In this document: piece by piece, positions 63,424 to 64,000 of the stretch
Layout of the letters: each line of letters starts with the position of its first letter
How positions within the stretch are numbered: the first letter of the stretch is position 1
Assembly: GCF_035270045.1 (NCBI RefSeq)
Contig: NZ_DATFIP010000076.1
Span: 1 to 64,000 of the forward strand
DNA from: Salibaculum sp035270045
GTDB lineage: Bacteria; Pseudomonadota; Alphaproteobacteria; Rhodobacterales; Rhodobacteraceae
Direction: 5' to 3'
Length of the DNA: 64,000 nt
The notes under the pieces: generated by a model
Seen by the model: the letters and a program-made list of their open reading frames with translations, nothing else
Told to the model about the DNA's origin: nothing
The model's database searches: none
Program-made: the position numbers and the translations under genes

Positions 63424-64000
63424 ATGGCGCTGTTGCAGTTCAAGAAGAAACCCGCCGAAGCCGGCCCCGTCCAGGGGCAGAAGGTCGATCCGCGTGTCGA
63501 GGCGTTCCTGGAAGATTACTCGATCGAGGTGATGCCGCGCACCGCCGAGAAAGTGGAGAATTTCCGCGACTGGCTGCCCGCGGGCAGCCGCGTCTATATC
63601 GCCCATATCGAGGGCACCCCGATCGAGGACATGGTCGCAACCGCCCGGCGCCTGGCGCGCGAGGGCTACCCGGTGATGCCGCATTTCCCGGCGCGTATCA
63701 TCAAGGACCGCGCCATGCTGCAAGACTGGATCACCCGGTACCAGGGCGAGGCGGGCGTCGACCAGGCGCTGATGCTGGCCGGTGGCGTTGACAGGCCCCA
63801 TGGCGATTTCGACAGTTCCATGCAACTGCTGGACACTGGCCTCTTCGGCGATTTCAAGCGCCTGCACGTGGCCGGCCACCCCGAGGGCAACAAGGACATC
63901 GACCCCAAGGGGGGCAATGCCAATGTCGACGCGGCCCTGCGCTGGAAGCAGCGCTTTTCCGAGACGACGGATGCGAAGATGGCCATCGCCACGCAGTTCG
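63424..64000 (+). CDS. Methylenetetrahydrofolate reductase family protein (partial, 3' end beyond window)
   Basis: 192 complete codons read to the window edge with no stop. The start at 63424 has AAGGAGG upstream. MALLQFKKKPAEAGPVQGQK is followed by SIEVMPRTAEKVENFRDWL, VYIAHIEGTPIEDMVATARRL and YPVMPHFPARII: the MetF-like beta-barrel (FAD-binding TIM barrel). DQALMLAGGVDRP and VAGHPEGNKDI are typical. In Rhodobacterales such genes often sit in demethylation or one-carbon clusters with corrinoid proteins beyond this window. Confidence 0.85.
   Translation, partial: MALLQFKKKPAEAGPVQGQKVDPRVEAFLEDYSIEVMPRTAEKVENFRDWLPAGSRVYIAHIEGTPIEDMVATARRLAREGYPVMPHFPARIIKDRAMLQDWITRYQGEAGVDQALMLAGGVDRPHGDFDSSMQLLDTGLFGDFKRLHVAGHPEGNKDIDPKGGNANVDAALRWKQRFSETTDAKMAIATQF

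Overview
The window reads as chromosomal DNA of a marine-type alphaproteobacterium of the order Rhodobacterales (Roseobacter group / Paracoccaceae). The evidence is the high GC content with strong third-position bias, the yceD-rpmF-plsX-fabH-ihfA-merR block, a double-length dCTP deaminase, a DUF4167 protein, LpxI in place of LpxH in the lipid A cluster, and an alphaproteobacterial SOS box (GTTC-N7-GTTC) in front of uvrA. The organism-level call is inference from gene content. No rRNA, CRISPR array or intact insertion sequence was seen.

Layout. 1-2.5 kb: two minus-strand genes of uncertain function, one running off the left edge and possibly PcfJ-like, with a palindromic operator, followed by about 0.8 kb without a convincing gene; base use here is less GC-biased and looks accessory. 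2.5-6.4 kb: a membrane-anchored LytTR regulator divergent from a three-gene operon (membrane protein, beta-lactamase-fold serine hydrolase, alpha/beta hydrolase), with a 20-bp-period direct repeat between them. 6.8-13.7 kb: the most coherent accessory module. A tripartite tricarboxylate transporter (tctCBA) is divergent from a cytoplasmic sulfatase, a LysR regulator and a formylglycine-generating enzyme. It looks like a self-contained system for importing and desulfating an organic sulfate carboxylate. 14.1-19.1 kb: a hydrolase/membrane fusion, a TetR-DUF418 pair and a divergent SDR-cupin pair with two TetR-type operators.

19.5-39.8 kb is mostly housekeeping: dcd, tRNA-Pro(GGG), merR-ihfA-fabH-plsX-rpmF-yceD, bamE, an olsB-like acyltransferase, uup, a K+ channel with a zinc ribbon, mazG, prfA-prmC and DUF4167. 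It continues with a secreted von Willebrand A protein carrying six 86-residue repeats, a rhodanese, and uvrA. 39.8-47.5 kb is a peptide/opine-type ABC operon (binding protein, two permeases, one double ATPase) with an AraC regulator upstream. 47.6-60.8 kb is the classic envelope and translation block: miaA / pyrH-frr-uppS-cdsA-dxr-rseP-(42-aa membrane protein)-bamA-ompH-fabZ-lpxA-lpxI-lpxB. It couples ribosome recycling, isoprenoid and phospholipid precursor supply, outer-membrane protein assembly and lipid A synthesis. 60.9-64 kb: an HpcH/HpaI aldolase, a Ppx/GppA phosphatase, and the start of a one-carbon cluster (virulence-factor-domain protein and a methylenetetrahydrofolate reductase cut by the right edge).

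Many long open frames antisense to real genes exist because of the GC3 bias; they were excluded. Regulatory sites are sequence-only predictions.
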